From assembly GCF_000204015.1 (NCBI RefSeq), contig NZ_GL883080.1:285166-349165 (forward strand): DNA of 64,000 nucleotides, read 5' to 3'. This DNA is from Asticcacaulis biprosthecium C19. GTDB lineage: Bacteria > Pseudomonadota > Alphaproteobacteria > Caulobacterales > Caulobacteraceae. Below the pieces are notes generated by a model. The model ran no database searches and was not told where the DNA came from. It saw only the letters and a list, made by a program, of their open reading frames with translations. Shown piece by piece: positions 50,934-60,573 of the stretch (its first letter is position 1; each line of letters starts with the position of its first letter). The position numbers and the translations under genes are program-made.

Positions 50934-52025
50934 GTGCTGCGGCCCAAGGGCAATTGGATCGTCACCCGCATCGAAGGCCTGAGCGAACGTTTGCGCCAGG
51001 CACTGAAGTCGTACCAGCAGATTACCGTTGATGGTAGCCAGATCGAGGCGCTCGACACAGCCGGCGCCTACCTGTTGCGCACCGCGGTCGGTGACCGGCT
51101 TCAGGGCGAGGTTTTTGCCGGCCAGGACAACTTTGCCCGCCTGTATGGCATCGTCGGCAATCACGCAGCGCCGATTTCCAACTATGCCCAGGAAAATCCC
51201 GAGCCACCCAAGATGTGGCTCCACCCGTTCTATTTCGGTCTGGTCAAGCTGGGCAAACTGGCCGAACGCTTCAAGACGGGATTTATCGCCCAGGCCGTCT
51301 TCATGGGGCATATCATTGCCCAATTGATGATATCGATCGCCAAGCCGGGCAGCATGCGATGGGCTGCGCTGGTCAATGTCATGCAGCGCGCCGGCATTGA
51401 AGCCATTCCCATCGTGCTGATGACCAGCTTCTTCATCGGCGCCGTCCTCGGCTTTATCGGGGTCCTGCAACTGAACCAGTTCGGCAGCGGCATCTTTGCC
51501 GTAGACATGGTGGCGATGTTTGCCCTGCGCGAATTTGCCCCCCTGGTGACAGCGGTCCTGCTGGCTGGGCGCTCGGCCTCGGCGTTTGCTGCCGAAGTCG
51601 GAGCGATGAAGATGAACCAGGAAATCGATGCCATGCGCGTCATGGGGATCGATCCCTACGAAGCCCTGATCCTTCCGCGCCTGATCGGGCTGGTGCTCAT
51701 GTCGACCTTTATCACCTTCCTGTCGACGCTGGGCATGATGTTTGGTGGCATGCTGGCCATCTGGAGCGCACTGGGGGCAGGGCCGTCGGTCTTCCTGCAA
51801 CGCGTCCAGGATTACGTTCCCTTCTACAACTTCTTCGTCGGCATCGTTCGTCCGCCCTTCTTCGCCGCCACCATCGCCATTGTCGGCTGCTGGCAGGGGA
51901 TGCAGGTCAAGGACGACGTCCTGTCACTTGGCCGTCAGGTGACGACCGCCGTGGTGCAGTCGATCTTCCTGGTCTTCATGCTGGACGCCCTGTTCGCCAT
52001 TCTGTTCAACGGGTTCACCTTCTGA
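50934..52025 (+). CDS. mlaE: MlaE-type lipid ABC transporter permease, possibly frameshifted at N-terminus
   Basis: 363 aa from GTG 50934. N-terminal STAS-like part (about 1-95: GNWIVTRIEGLSERLRQAL, VDGSQIEALDTAGAYLLRTA) then the MlaE permease with AGRSASAFAAEVGAMKMNQEIDAMRVMGIDPYEALILPRLIG, the hallmark segment, and several membrane helices to VFMLDALFAILFNGFTF. In-frame sequence continues upstream (ADFAVDAGEGGTAVLRPKG) but has no start. An ATG at 50864 (MPKAKTKIP) is one base out of frame; losing one C of CCCCC (50887-50891) would join them. Membrane component with MlaF/MlaD in glycerophospholipid transport. Confidence 0.9.
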   Translation: MLRPKGNWIVTRIEGLSERLRQALKSYQQITVDGSQIEALDTAGAYLLRTAVGDRLQGEVFAGQDNFARLYGIVGNHAAPISNYAQENPEPPKMWLHPFYFGLVKLGKLAERFKTGFIAQAVFMGHIIAQLMISIAKPGSMRWAALVNVMQRAGIEAIPIVLMTSFFIGAVLGFIGVLQLNQFGSGIFAVDMVAMFALREFAPLVTAVLLAGRSASAFAAEVGAMKMNQEIDAMRVMGIDPYEALILPRLIGLVLMSTFITFLSTLGMMFGGMLAIWSALGAGPSVFLQRVQDYVPFYNFFVGIVRPPFFAATIAIVGCWQGMQVKDDVLSLGRQVTTAVVQSIFLVFMLDALFAILFNGFTF

Positions 52026-52879
52026 TGACCGAGGAGCCCGATATCAGCGCCGAGACCAGCGACGACAGCGGCAAAAAGCGCGAGAAGCTGAGCCTGAACC
52101 ATGTCGCCAAGCCGAAGAACGGCCAGGGTGACGACCCTGTTGTGATCGAAAAGCTGAACAATCGCTTTGGCGATCACGTCATCCATGAAGATCTCGACCT
52201 GGTGGTCAAGCGTGGTGAGGTGCTGGGCGTGGTTGGTGGCTCGGGGTCGGGCAAGACGGTCCTGCTCAACTCGATCCTGGGGCTGCATCGTCCGCAAAGC
52301 GGCGACATCCATCTGTTCGGCCAGAAACTGCTGGACGCCAAGCCCGAAGAAGGCAAGGCGTTGCGGGCCAAGACGGGGGTTCTGTTCCAGGGCGGCGCTC
52401 TGTTCTCGACCCTCAGTGTCGCCGAAAACATCATGACGCCGATCCTGGAATTCACCCGGCTGAGCCCGCGCGAAGCCCGCCAGATCGCGCTGCTGAAAAT
52501 GTCCATGGTCGGCCTGCCGTTGCGCGCCGCCGACCTGACGCCGTCAGAACTGTCGGGTGGGATGATCAAGCGTACCGCCCTGGCCCGCGCCTTGGCGGTC
52601 GATGCCGAACTGATCTTTCTGGACGAGCCGACGGCGGGTCTTGACCCCATAGGGGCGGCCGCTTTCGACGACCTGATCCGCGGCCTGGCCGACAGCCTGG
52701 GTCTGACGGTCTTTATGATTACGCATGACCTTGATAGTCTCTATGCCATCTGTGACGAGATCGCCGTTCTGGCGGACCGTCACGTCGTGCTGAAGGACCG
52801 CATCGAGGTATTGGAAAAATCCGATCACCCCTGGATTCATGAATATTTTCATGGTCCGCGGGGGCGGGCGAAAGGGTAG
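52025..52879 (+). CDS. mlaF: MlaF-type ABC transporter ATPase
   Basis: 284 aa. Walker A GGSGSGKT, Q-loop TGVLFQGGALF, signature LSGGMIKRTALARAL, Walker B ELIFLDEPTAGLDPI and switch His MITHDLDS. The signature LSGGM rather than LSGGQ is usual for MlaF. The first 45 residues (EEPDISAETSDDSGKKREKL) are an extra low-complexity acidic/basic stretch. Overlaps mlaE by one base. Energises lipid transfer between membranes. Confidence 0.96.
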   Translation: MTEEPDISAETSDDSGKKREKLSLNHVAKPKNGQGDDPVVIEKLNNRFGDHVIHEDLDLVVKRGEVLGVVGGSGSGKTVLLNSILGLHRPQSGDIHLFGQKLLDAKPEEGKALRAKTGVLFQGGALFSTLSVAENIMTPILEFTRLSPREARQIALLKMSMVGLPLRAADLTPSELSGGMIKRTALARALAVDAELIFLDEPTAGLDPIGAAAFDDLIRGLADSLGLTVFMITHDLDSLYAICDEIAVLADRHVVLKDRIEVLEKSDHPWIHEYFHGPRGRAKG

Positions 52880-52891
52880 GGAGACACGCCC

Positions 52892-53827
52892 ATGGAACGT
52901 CAGGCGCATTATGCCTTTGTCGGTCTCGTCACCTTTGTGATGGCGCTGATTCTGCTCGCCTTTACCTTTTGGTTCATCAAGTTCGACTTCAACCAGGAAT
53001 TCGGCGTCTACGATGTCGAGTTCAACCAACCGGTCGATTTCCTGAACAAGGGAGCGGAGGTCCATTTTAATGGTATAAAGGTGGGTGAGGTGACCTCATT
53101 GCGTCTCGGTAAGGCCAATACCGCGCAGGTTTTCGCCCGCATCAAGCTGGACAGCGAAACGCCCATCCGCGTCGATTCCGTCGCCACCTTGCAGCCTCAG
53201 GGGATCACCGGACTGCTGTACATGCAGATATCGCCGGGCTCGGCCAGTTCCCCCTTGCTGAAACGCAAGCCTGGCGGGCCGCCGCCTGTGATCCGCTCGG
53301 AGGAAAGCGCGCTTGCCAAGCTGTTGCAAGGGTCGGGCTCGGTGGTTGAAAAGACCTATGAGAGCCTCGATCGGGTCAACCGATTGCTGTCGGACCGCAA
53401 TATTAAGACCTTCTCGGACACCCTCGACAACCTGCAGAGCATCACGGCGGACATTGAAAACCGCCAGCAGATGCTGGACGACGCGCACGAAGCCGTCATC
53501 AGCGCTGGCCAGGCCGCAGATGCGATTACCAAGCTCGCCAATTCCACGGACGGCGTGATGGCTCAGCAATTGCCGGAGACGCTGGAAAAAATCAACGCAG
53601 CCACCGACAAGCTGGCCACGGCAGCCGAGCGCGTGTCGGTCGTGGCCGATTCGGTCAAGGGGCCGGCTGATCAGATCAACACCCAGACCCTGCCCCAGAT
53701 GCAGGAAAGTCTGGAGAACCTGAACGAGGCTTCGGAGTCGCTGAAGGATCTGGTCGAACAGGTTCAGCAAAATCCGCAGGGTCTGGTCACAAAGCCTGTC
53801 GCCAAGCAAAGAAAGGTCAGCGAATGA
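52892..53827 (+). CDS. mlaD: MlaD-type MCE-domain protein
   Basis: 311 aa. N-terminal membrane anchor (FVGLVTFVMALILLAFTFWFI), MCE domain with QPVDFLNKGAEVHFNGIKVGEVTSLRLG and PIRVDSVATLQPQGITGLLYMQISPG, then a long helical part (about 160-300; SDTLDNLQSITADIENRQQML, VVADSVKGPADQINTQTLP). It forms the periplasmic hexameric ring for lipid passage. Start 12 bp after mlaF. The last bases overlap the lipoprotein gene start. Confidence 0.95.
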   Translation: MERQAHYAFVGLVTFVMALILLAFTFWFIKFDFNQEFGVYDVEFNQPVDFLNKGAEVHFNGIKVGEVTSLRLGKANTAQVFARIKLDSETPIRVDSVATLQPQGITGLLYMQISPGSASSPLLKRKPGGPPPVIRSEESALAKLLQGSGSVVEKTYESLDRVNRLLSDRNIKTFSDTLDNLQSITADIENRQQMLDDAHEAVISAGQAADAITKLANSTDGVMAQQLPETLEKINAATDKLATAAERVSVVADSVKGPADQINTQTLPQMQESLENLNEASESLKDLVEQVQQNPQGLVTKPVAKQRKVSE

Positions 53828-54501
53828 AGCGCTTCCTCCTCCCCGTTCTGGCGGTTACGGCTTTCGGGCTGACCAGCTGTATCAGTTTGCTGCCCAAGAC
53901 TGATCCGGTTCAGATGTACCGCTTCGGCTTTGACGCTGGCTTGGTGGAAAGCGCCCTGGCGCAACAGCAGGGCGTTCCGGTCTCTCTGTCGCTCGGGCCG
54001 GTGGTTTTCCCGCCGGGCAGCGCCGGTGACGGCATCATGACGGTCGAAAACAATGAAGTCGCCTATGTTGAAAAGGCGCGCTGGGCCGCCGGTGCCCGCG
54101 AGTTGTTCACCGAAGCGGTCCAGGCGGGGTACGCCCGCAGCGGCGGCAATGTCCGTCTCGACCCACGCGGCCGTTCGGCGGCGGCCTATCGCCTGGATAT
54201 TGCCGTACGCGGTTTTGAGACCCGTTATGTCCGGGGCAAGCCCGTGGTGTCAGTAGCGCTGGACGCGCGCATCACGCGACAGTCCGACCGCACGGTGGTG
54301 GCTTCGAAATACATTACCCGTGAGGCACCGGTCCGCCGCAACGACATGTCGCTGACTGTGGAAAGTTATAACCAGGCGGTGACGGAAGCTGTGGGAGATC
54401 TGATTGGTTTCAGCCAGGCGACCCTGTCGCCGATGGCGCCCCCGCCAACGCCCCTGACCGAGATGCCCAAGGACGGCAAGCAAAAGGTCGAGGGCCTCTG
54501 A
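53824..54501 (+). CDS. ABC-type transport auxiliary lipoprotein of the Mla operon
   Basis: 225 aa. Lipobox LTSC after MKRFLLPVLAVTAFG, so lipid-anchored. Body has FGFDAGLVESALAQQQGVPVSLSLGPVVFPP and YNQAVTEAVGDLIG near the end, the PqiC-like auxiliary lipoprotein family (DUF330-type) that partners MCE systems. ATGA overlap with mlaD. Probably connects the MCE ring to the outer membrane. Confidence 0.88.
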   Translation: MKRFLLPVLAVTAFGLTSCISLLPKTDPVQMYRFGFDAGLVESALAQQQGVPVSLSLGPVVFPPGSAGDGIMTVENNEVAYVEKARWAAGARELFTEAVQAGYARSGGNVRLDPRGRSAAAYRLDIAVRGFETRYVRGKPVVSVALDARITRQSDRTVVASKYITREAPVRRNDMSLTVESYNQAVTEAVGDLIGFSQATLSPMAPPPTPLTEMPKDGKQKVEGL

Positions 54502-54969
54502 TCACGGGCGCACCGGAAATCCTGACGTCTGCCGCAGGGCTTCGCCCAGGCCCATGGCGGCTGCGGTAATGACGTTGATGGATCGCGCCTGCGCCGAAAT
54601 TGGGATGAACAGCCGGTGATCGGCAGCATCGTGGACATCGTCCGGCACGCCGGCACTTTCGCGGCCCATCAGCAGCACGTCGTCCGGACGGAAGGTAAAA
54701 TCGCCGTAGGGCGACGCCGATTTCGTCGTGAACAGGATCAGCCTTGCCGCCGGATTGGCCCGGGTCGAGGCCAGGAAAACCGCCCATCCGGTGTGGTGCG
54801 ACACTATGGCGCAGCCGCCGTAATCCATCGCCGCGCGCCGGATTGCCTTGTCATTCAAGGGAAATCCGCACGGCTCGATGATGTCCAGTGCCACCTCCAG
54901 CGCCCCCGTCAACCGGATGGCAGCGCCGAGATTCTGAGGGATATCCGGCTGATACAGGGCCAGGCGCAT
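54502..54969 (-). CDS. trmL: tRNA (cytidine/uridine-34-2'-O)-methyltransferase TrmL-like
   Basis: 155 aa from ATG 54969 (MRLALYQPDIPQNLGAAIRLTGALEVALDIIEPCGFPL). SPOUT fold with LLMGRESAGVPDDVHDAAD and IPISAQARSINVITAAAMGLGEALRQTSG, the trefoil-knot SAM site (GRESAGVP, NVxTA). Methylates the ribose of nucleotide 34 in tRNA-Leu. Ends one base before the Mla operon stop on the other strand. A longer frame lacks family sequence. Confidence 0.93.
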   Translation of the reverse strand: MRLALYQPDIPQNLGAAIRLTGALEVALDIIEPCGFPLNDKAIRRAAMDYGGCAIVSHHTGWAVFLASTRANPAARLILFTTKSASPYGDFTFRPDDVLLMGRESAGVPDDVHDAADHRLFIPISAQARSINVITAAAMGLGEALRQTSGFPVRP

Positions 54970-55231
54970 GCGGGGAGACTCGACGGGGGGACTTAAGACC
55001 GTGTCGACATCGGGCACGGCGGCATTATTGTCAAGAAAATGGCCCCCAAAGCGTTTTGGTGGTTTGAATCCGCAGCGCAATTGTGGTTATAGACGCAATC
55101 GGCGTTCACGGGCGGTCTTACGGGACCTGAGTCTGGTTACTTTGTTAAGGGAATCAGTCATGAGTGCCGTTAAGTTTTGCGCGGGCGGGGCGGTCGCTGC
55201 CAGTCCGTTGCGGTATTGAAGAGGTGGCAAG

Positions 55232-55774
55232 GTGAGCGAACCTGTAAACGGGACGGTTGAGGGTCATGACGACCCGTCACGCCGTGACTTTATCTATATA
55301 GCGGCCGGGGCCGCTGCGGTCGGCGCGGTGGCGGCGGTTGCCGTGCCGTTGATCGGTCAGATGAACCCGGCGGCCGATACGCTCGCCCTGGCCTCGATCG
55401 AGTACGATGTCGGCAAGGTGGCCGAAGGTCAGCAGGTCGTGGTCAAGTGGCGTGGCAAGCCTCTGTTCGTGCGTCACCGCACGGCAGCGGAAATCCAGGA
55501 AGCCCAGGGCGCTGATCTGGGGGGCATGAAGGATCCGCAACCCGACTCTGACCGCGTCAAGGCCGGCAAGGAGCAGTATCTGGTTCTGGTGGGTGTCTGT
55601 ACCCACCTGGGCTGCGTCCCGAACATGGGCGGCAGCGAGTTCGGTGGCTGGTTCTGTCCGTGCCACGGCTCGGACTACGATACCTCGGGCCGCATCCGTA
55701 AGGGACCTGCGCCTAAGAACCTCGAGGTTCCGGAATACGCGTTCCTGTCCGACACCAAAATTAAGGTGGGCTAA
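55232..55774 (+). CDS. petA: Rieske iron-sulfur subunit of cytochrome bc1
   Basis: 180 aa, GTG start after AGAGGTGGCAAG. Twin-Arg anchor [27 protein letters not shown] (Tat, uncleaved). [2Fe-2S] boxes: C123-T-H125-L-G-C128 and C142-P-C144-H145-G-S, both complete. The Rieske head sits in the periplasm and passes electrons from quinol to cytochrome c1. Two bp before petB. Confidence 0.98.
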   Translation: MSEPVNGTVEGHDDPSRRDFIYIAAGAAAVGAVAAVAVPLIGQMNPAADTLALASIEYDVGKVAEGQQVVVKWRGKPLFVRHRTAAEIQEAQGADLGGMKDPQPDSDRVKAGKEQYLVLVGVCTHLGCVPNMGGSEFGGWFCPCHGSDYDTSGRIRKGPAPKNLEVPEYAFLSDTKIKVG

Positions 55775-55776
55775 TC

Positions 55777-57060
55777 ATGAGCGATCATCCCTCGACCTAC
55801 ACGCCGAAATCCGGGATCGAAAAGTGGCTCGACGCCCGTCTGCCGATCCTGCGCCTGGCCTATGACAGCTTCGTCGACTATCCGACCCCGAAGAACCTGA
55901 ACTACTGGTGGACCTTCGGCGGTATCCTGTCGCTTTGCCTCGGTATCCAGATCATCAGCGGCATTGTCCTGGCGATGCACTATGTGCCGCACATTGACCA
56001 CGCATTCGACAGCCTCGAGCGTATTCGTCGCGACGTCAATGGCGGCTGGCTGATCCAGTTCGTCCACTCCAATGGCGCGTCGATGTTCTTCTTCGCCGTC
56101 TATATCCATATGTTCCGCGGTCTCTATTACGGCTCCTACAAGGCGCCGCGCGAAGTCCTGTGGCTGCTGGGCTGCGTTATCTACTTCCTGATGATCGCCA
56201 CCGCCTTCATGGGTTACGTCCTGCCGTGGGGCCAGATGTCCTACTACGGCGCGGTCGTCATCACCAACCTGATCGGCGCCATCCCCCTCGTCGGGCCGTC
56301 TATCCTGACCTGGCTGCAGGGCGGGTTCTCTGTCGACCAGGCCACGTTGAATCGCTTCTTCTCGCTGCACTATCTGCTGCCGTTTGTGATTGCCGGCGTC
56401 GTCGTCTTGCACGTCTGGGCGCTGCACGTGGTCGGTCAGAACAATCCGACAGGCGTCGAAATCAAGTCGAAGGAAGACACAGTTCCGTTCACGCCTTACG
56501 CGACCGTCAAGGACGCGGCCGCTATGATCCTGTTCCTGATGCTGTTCTCGGTCTTCGTCTTCTTCATGCCGGACGCCCTGGGCCATGCCGACAACTATGT
56601 GAAGGCCAACCCGCTGCAAACCCCCGCGCACATCGTGCCCGAATGGTACATGCTGCCCTTCTACGCCATCCTGCGTGCCATCCCGGACAAGCTGATCGGC
56701 GTCATCGCAATGTTCGCCGCCATCGCCGTCATCTTTGCCCTGCCGTGGCTGGATACGTCGAAGGTCAAGTCGATGCGCTACCGTCCGGTCATGCGCTGGT
56801 TCTTCGTCCTGTTCGTCATCACCTGCTGCCTTCTGGGCTGGTGCGGCGGGCAACTGCCGGAAGACCTGGTCTTCTCGTTGGGCACGGACGACCACGGCAA
56901 TGCCATCGGTCTGAAGGTTGTTCTGCTGTCGCAGATCCTGACCGCCTACTACTTCGCCTTCTTCCTGATCATCATGCCTTGGATCGGACTGAAGGAAGAA
57001 CCCCTGCCGGTGCCGGCTTCGATTTCCGAAGCCGTGCTTGCCAACCACGCCAAGCATTAA
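55777..57060 (+). CDS. petB: Cytochrome b of bc1 complex
   Basis: 427 aa, eight membrane segments. Family blocks: [34 protein letters not shown]-like [88 protein letters not shown] and [18 protein letters not shown] (PEWY quinol site), given in part. Haem ligands are the His pairs. Core of proton-pumping respiration. Out-of-frame long readings over this gene are artefacts. Confidence 0.99.
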   Translation: MSDHPSTYTPKSGIEKWLDARLPILRLAYDSFVDYPTPKNLNYWWTFGGILSLCLGIQIISGIVLAMHYVPHIDHAFDSLERIRRDVNGGWLIQFVHSNGASMFFFAVYIHMFRGLYYGSYKAPREVLWLLGCVIYFLMIATAFMGYVLPWGQMSYYGAVVITNLIGAIPLVGPSILTWLQGGFSVDQATLNRFFSLHYLLPFVIAGVVVLHVWALHVVGQNNPTGVEIKSKEDTVPFTPYATVKDAAAMILFLMLFSVFVFFMPDALGHADNYVKANPLQTPAHIVPEWYMLPFYAILRAIPDKLIGVIAMFAAIAVIFALPWLDTSKVKSMRYRPVMRWFFVLFVITCCLLGWCGGQLPEDLVFSLGTDDHGNAIGLKVVLLSQILTAYYFAFFLIIMPWIGLKEEPLPVPASISEAVLANHAKH

Positions 57061-57077
57061 GTGAGGGCTTTGGTCAC

Positions 57078-57944
57078 ATGTCTTCCATTATGACGAAATC
57101 CCTCAAGGTCCTGGCCGGTTTGGCGGTCGTCGCCGGTCTCGTGGCGGGGGCGCCTGCCCTGGCTGCGGGCGGCCATGCCAAGCCACTGCAAAAGGGCAAT
57201 TTCAGCTTCGAAGGTCCGTTTGGCACCTTCGATCAGGCGGAACTGCAACGCGGCTACAAGGTCTATCGCGAAGTCTGCTCCAGCTGCCACAGCATGAAGC
57301 TGATCTCGTTCCGCAATCTCGGCCAGAAGGGCGGACCCTTCTACGACGAGGAATACAAGAACCCGAACGATAACCCGGTCGTGAAACAGATCGCTTCCGA
57401 GTTCGAAGTTCCGGAAATCGATCCGGAAACGGGCGATGAGGTTACGCGCAAGGCGACGACGTCCGATCGTTTCCCCAGCCCCTTCAGGAACGACGACGCG
57501 GCCAAGGCCAGCAATGGTGGCGCCCTGCCGCCCGACCTGTCGGTCATGGCCAAGGCACGCAAACACGGTCCGGACTACATCTATTCGCTGCTTCAGGGCT
57601 ATGATCCCGAGCCTGTCGGTCTGACAGTCGCCCCGGGTCAGCATTACAACGTCTACTTCCCCGGCGACCTGAGCGCGTCGTGGAAAGGTGATCACCATAA
57701 GGTGCCCCCTGGCGGTGTCCTGGCCATGGCTGCCCCGTTGACGGAAGGCCGTGTCACCTTCGACGACGGCACGCCGTCGACCCTGAAGAATCAGGCCAAG
57801 GCTGTGGCGGCGTTCATCACCTGGACCTCCGAGCCGCATGCCATCGAGCGCAAGCAAACTGGCATTGCCGTGATGCTGTACCTCCTGATTTTCTTCGGCA
57901 TTACCTACATGGCTTACCGCCAGGTCTGGAAAGGCAAGCACTAA
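57078..57944 (+). CDS. petC: Cytochrome c1 of bc1 complex
   Basis: 288 aa from ATG 57078. Signal peptide (LAGLAVVAGLVAGAPALAA), haem motif C67-S-S-C70-H71, Met ligand probably in GGVLAMAAPL (about residue 218), and a C-terminal anchor (GIAVMLYLLIFFGITYMAYRQVW). Periplasmic electron carrier, third gene of petABC, 17 bp after petB. Followed by about 285 bases without a gene, then a terminator at 58086-58116. Confidence 0.97.
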   Translation: MSSIMTKSLKVLAGLAVVAGLVAGAPALAAGGHAKPLQKGNFSFEGPFGTFDQAELQRGYKVYREVCSSCHSMKLISFRNLGQKGGPFYDEEYKNPNDNPVVKQIASEFEVPEIDPETGDEVTRKATTSDRFPSPFRNDDAAKASNGGALPPDLSVMAKARKHGPDYIYSLLQGYDPEPVGLTVAPGQHYNVYFPGDLSASWKGDHHKVPPGGVLAMAAPLTEGRVTFDDGTPSTLKNQAKAVAAFITWTSEPHAIERKQTGIAVMLYLLIFFGITYMAYRQVWKGKH

Positions 57945-58085
57945 GGGGCGGGAACGCCCTGACGGGCTGCAAATGCCAGTCTTGCTGCGATACGATGCTC
58001 ACGTACTGAAGTACGCTCCGCTTCGTTTCTCGCAAGCCAGACATTTTCGCCACATCATGCCGCTCCCGCGAGCGGCGGAAGCAAG

Positions 58086-58116
58086 AAAAGCCCGCCGGTT
58101 ACTCCGGCGGGCTTTT
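58086..58116. terminator. Rho-independent terminator after petABC
   Basis: AAAAGCCCGCCGG/CCGGCGGGCTTTT with TTACT loop. Bidirectional flanks. The bases before it (57990-58025) contain the word CTCACGTACTGAAGTACGCT, found widely between bacterial genes. Confidence 0.92.
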
Positions 58117-58230
58117 CTGTGCATGGAAGCGGCGGATTACAAATGCTGACAGAATCGGCAGGGCGCTTTGCGGAAAACGGATAGTTTGGCAAAGTCTTGT
58201 GAAAGTCGTCCGCTTCCCGGAGCCCAAACC

Positions 58231-58731
58231 ATGCGCATTTTTGGCGTCACCCTGACAATGCTACCCTTGATCCTCTTCGCTGCCGGCGCTCACGCTCAAA
58301 CCGTCGATGACCTGCTTGCCTATGTTTCCGGCAAGAAATGGCAATGCGAGGCTGATGTCGCGAACGACCTTTTCGATAGTGGCTATGTTCATATACGCGG
58401 TATGATTATGGTCAATGCCGCCCAAGGCCAACCCGTCACAGGGATGGCTGGCTCTGGCTTCACGGCCGATGGCACGACCTACAGCCGCGTCTTTGAAGTC
58501 TCTGGCTATGTGTTCGTCAACGACAGCGAGGGTGTGGGATTCGTCATCGATAACTACAAGGTCGAACGTGAAAGCGCCTTACCCCATGGCCTGACCTGGG
58601 AGACGCCAAAATTCGAAGTCTACGCAATCCGCGCGACCGGCTGGTCGACGGAGCCTTACGAACTCCACCTCAAATCGGTCAGCGCGAACTCAAAGGTCGA
58701 GACCACGGTCTGCCACCTTTTCAAAGGGTGA
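58231..58731 (+). CDS. Secreted protein, unknown function
   Basis: 166 aa from ATG 58231; the longer frame from 58168 would bury the signal peptide. Signal peptide MRIFGVTLTMLPLILFAAGAHA. The mature part is beta-rich with two Cys (KWQCEADV, TTVCHLF) near the ends that may bond. Blocks SGYVHIRGMIMVNAAQGQPVTG and SRVFEVSGYVFVNDSEGVGFVID resemble a small lipocalin-like barrel. Convergent with ychF. Function unknown. Confidence 0.68.
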   Translation: MRIFGVTLTMLPLILFAAGAHAQTVDDLLAYVSGKKWQCEADVANDLFDSGYVHIRGMIMVNAAQGQPVTGMAGSGFTADGTTYSRVFEVSGYVFVNDSEGVGFVIDNYKVERESALPHGLTWETPKFEVYAIRATGWSTEPYELHLKSVSANSKVETTVCHLFKG

Positions 58732-58737
58732 ACCCGA

Positions 58738-59850
58738 TTAAACGTTGAACCGGAAGTTCAGTATATCGCCGTCCTTTACGATATACTCCTTGCCTTCCTG
58801 GCGGAACTTGCCATGTTCGCGGGCGCCGGCTTCACCGTTGAACTTGACATAGTCGTCATAGGCCATGGTTTCGGCGCGGATGAAGCCCTTCTCGAAGTCG
58901 GTATGGATCACCCCGGCGGCCTGGGGCGCCGTGCAGCCGACGGGAATCGTCCAGGCGTGGGCTTCCTTCGGTCCGACCGTGAAGTAGGATTGCAGGCCCA
59001 GCAGCTTGTAGGCCTCGCGGATCAGGCGGTTAAGCCCCGGCTCTTCCAGGCCCAGCGTCTCGAGGAACTCCTTGCGCTCTTCCGACGCCAGCATGGCGAT
59101 TTCCGACTCGATCTGGGCCGAGATAACGACGCTGTTGGCGTGATCGGCCTTGGCGCGGGTGGCAACGGCGTTGGACAGGTCATTGCCCTCGGCGGCGGAA
59201 CCTTCTTCGACATTGCAGACATAAAGGGCCGGCTTGCTGGTCAGCAATTGCAGCATGCTCCACGCCTTGCTGTCTTCCTTGCTGACCTTGCCCTTTTCAT
59301 AGGCGATGCGGGCCGGCCGGCCGGCCCGCAGCTCGTCCAGGGCGGCGTTGATCAGCGACACGGTAGTGCCGGCGTCCTTGTCACCGCCGGACTTAGCGCG
59401 CTTCTCCAGCGCCGGCAGGCGCTTTTCCAGAGATTCGAGGTCCGCCAGCATCAGTTCGGTTTCGATGATCTCCAGGTCGGAGATCGGATCGATGCGGCCT
59501 TCGACGTGGGTGATGTCGGTGTCGACGAAGCAGCGCGACACGAAGGCGATGGCGTCGCAGTCGCGGATATTGGCCAGGAACTGGTTGCCCAGGCCTTCGC
59601 CCTTGGAAGCGCCGCGGACCAGGCCGGCGACATCGACGAAATTGATGCGGGCGGGGATGATTTCCTTGGATCCGGCGATCTTGGCGAGGACCTCCAGACG
59701 CGGCTCCGGCACGGCCACGTCGCCGACATTGGGCTCGATGGTGCAGAACGGGTAGTTGGCGGCCTGGGCGGCAGCGGTCTGCGTCAAGGCGTTGAACAGG
59801 GTGGACTTGCCGACATTGGGCAGGCCAACGATAGCGACTTTCAGGGCCAT
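58738..59850 (-). CDS. ychF: Redox-regulated ATPase YchF
   Basis: 370 aa. G1 [51 protein letters not shown] (NxxE in place of NKxD, the ATP-specific Obg-like signature) and the C-terminal TGS domain [28 protein letters not shown]. Binds ribosome and ATP; linked to oxidative stress response. Upstream on the same strand is pth, the common pth-ychF neighbourhood. Confidence 0.97.
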   Translation of the reverse strand: MALKVAIVGLPNVGKSTLFNALTQTAAAQAANYPFCTIEPNVGDVAVPEPRLEVLAKIAGSKEIIPARINFVDVAGLVRGASKGEGLGNQFLANIRDCDAIAFVSRCFVDTDITHVEGRIDPISDLEIIETELMLADLESLEKRLPALEKRAKSGGDKDAGTTVSLINAALDELRAGRPARIAYEKGKVSKEDSKAWSMLQLLTSKPALYVCNVEEGSAAEGNDLSNAVATRAKADHANSVVISAQIESEIAMLASEERKEFLETLGLEEPGLNRLIREAYKLLGLQSYFTVGPKEAHAWTIPVGCTAPQAAGVIHTDFEKGFIRAETMAYDDYVKFNGEAGAREHGKFRQEGKEYIVKDGDILNFRFNV

Positions 59851-59919
59851 GGAAGGTCTCGATAAAAAAGGTGCGCTTCCCTAACACCGCAAGGGGCGGG
59901 AGGAAACCTTTTTATCGGT

Positions 59920-60540
59920 TCAGGCCGTACCGTCGGGCCTCATCGGTTTGGGCGCGGGCGCCAGGCGCATGACTTCGGTGGTGTAGCGTTCGGCGGCATC
60001 GGGCAAACCCGTGAACAGCATGGGCAGGGCGCGGGCGCAGGCATCGGTCAGCGCATTGACCCAGACCTGTTCGCCCTTGCCGAAATCGCTCAGCACCCAG
60101 TCATGCACCATTTCCCGCACGCCCGGATGGCCGATACCGAGGCGGCCGCGCAGGAAGTTCGGTCCGATATGCCCCATGATCGAGCGCAAGCCGTTGTGGC
60201 CGGCATGGCCACCGCCCAGCTTCATCCGCATCCGGCCCTGGGCCAGGTCCAGTTCGTCGTGGAAGACGATGACGTGTTCGGGCTTGATCTTGTAGAACTG
60301 CATGGCCTTGCTGACGCTGTTGCCGGACAGATTCATAAAGGTCTGGGGTTTGATCACCAGCACCTTGTCGAGACCTTTGGCCGTGTCGATCTTACCCTCT
60401 GAGGTAATGGCGTCGAACTGCTTCTTCTCCGGCCCGAAGTCCGGCGCGCGGATGATTTCGTCGGCAACCATGAAGCCGATATTGTGCCGGTTTTTGGCGT
60501 ATTGCGAACCGGGGTTGCCGAGGCCGACGATCAGGTACAC
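59920..60540 (-). CDS. pth: Peptidyl-tRNA hydrolase
   Basis: 206 aa. IVGLGNPGSQYAKNRHNIGFMVADE with N10 and catalytic H20, then VIKPQTFMNLSGNSV and VIVFHDELDLAQGRMRMKLGGGHAGHNGLRSI (D93-type residue). Recycles peptidyl-tRNA. C-terminus has a basic Pro tail. Same strand as ychF with a 69-bp gap; rplY is not beside it here. Confidence 0.97.
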   Translation of the reverse strand: MYLIVGLGNPGSQYAKNRHNIGFMVADEIIRAPDFGPEKKQFDAITSEGKIDTAKGLDKVLVIKPQTFMNLSGNSVSKAMQFYKIKPEHVIVFHDELDLAQGRMRMKLGGGHAGHNGLRSIMGHIGPNFLRGRLGIGHPGVREMVHDWVLSDFGKGEQVWVNALTDACARALPMLFTGLPDAAERYTTEVMRLAPAPKPMRPDGTA

Positions 60541-60573
60541 GGGGGAACTCCTCTTTCGGAGTGCCGTTAGCAG

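Noticed and set aside
56160-57944. 594-codon frame running through petB into petC
   Set aside because: The first part is out of frame with cytochrome b and has an Arg/Pro-rich composition. Cytochrome c1 starts at the ATG 57078 with a signal peptide.
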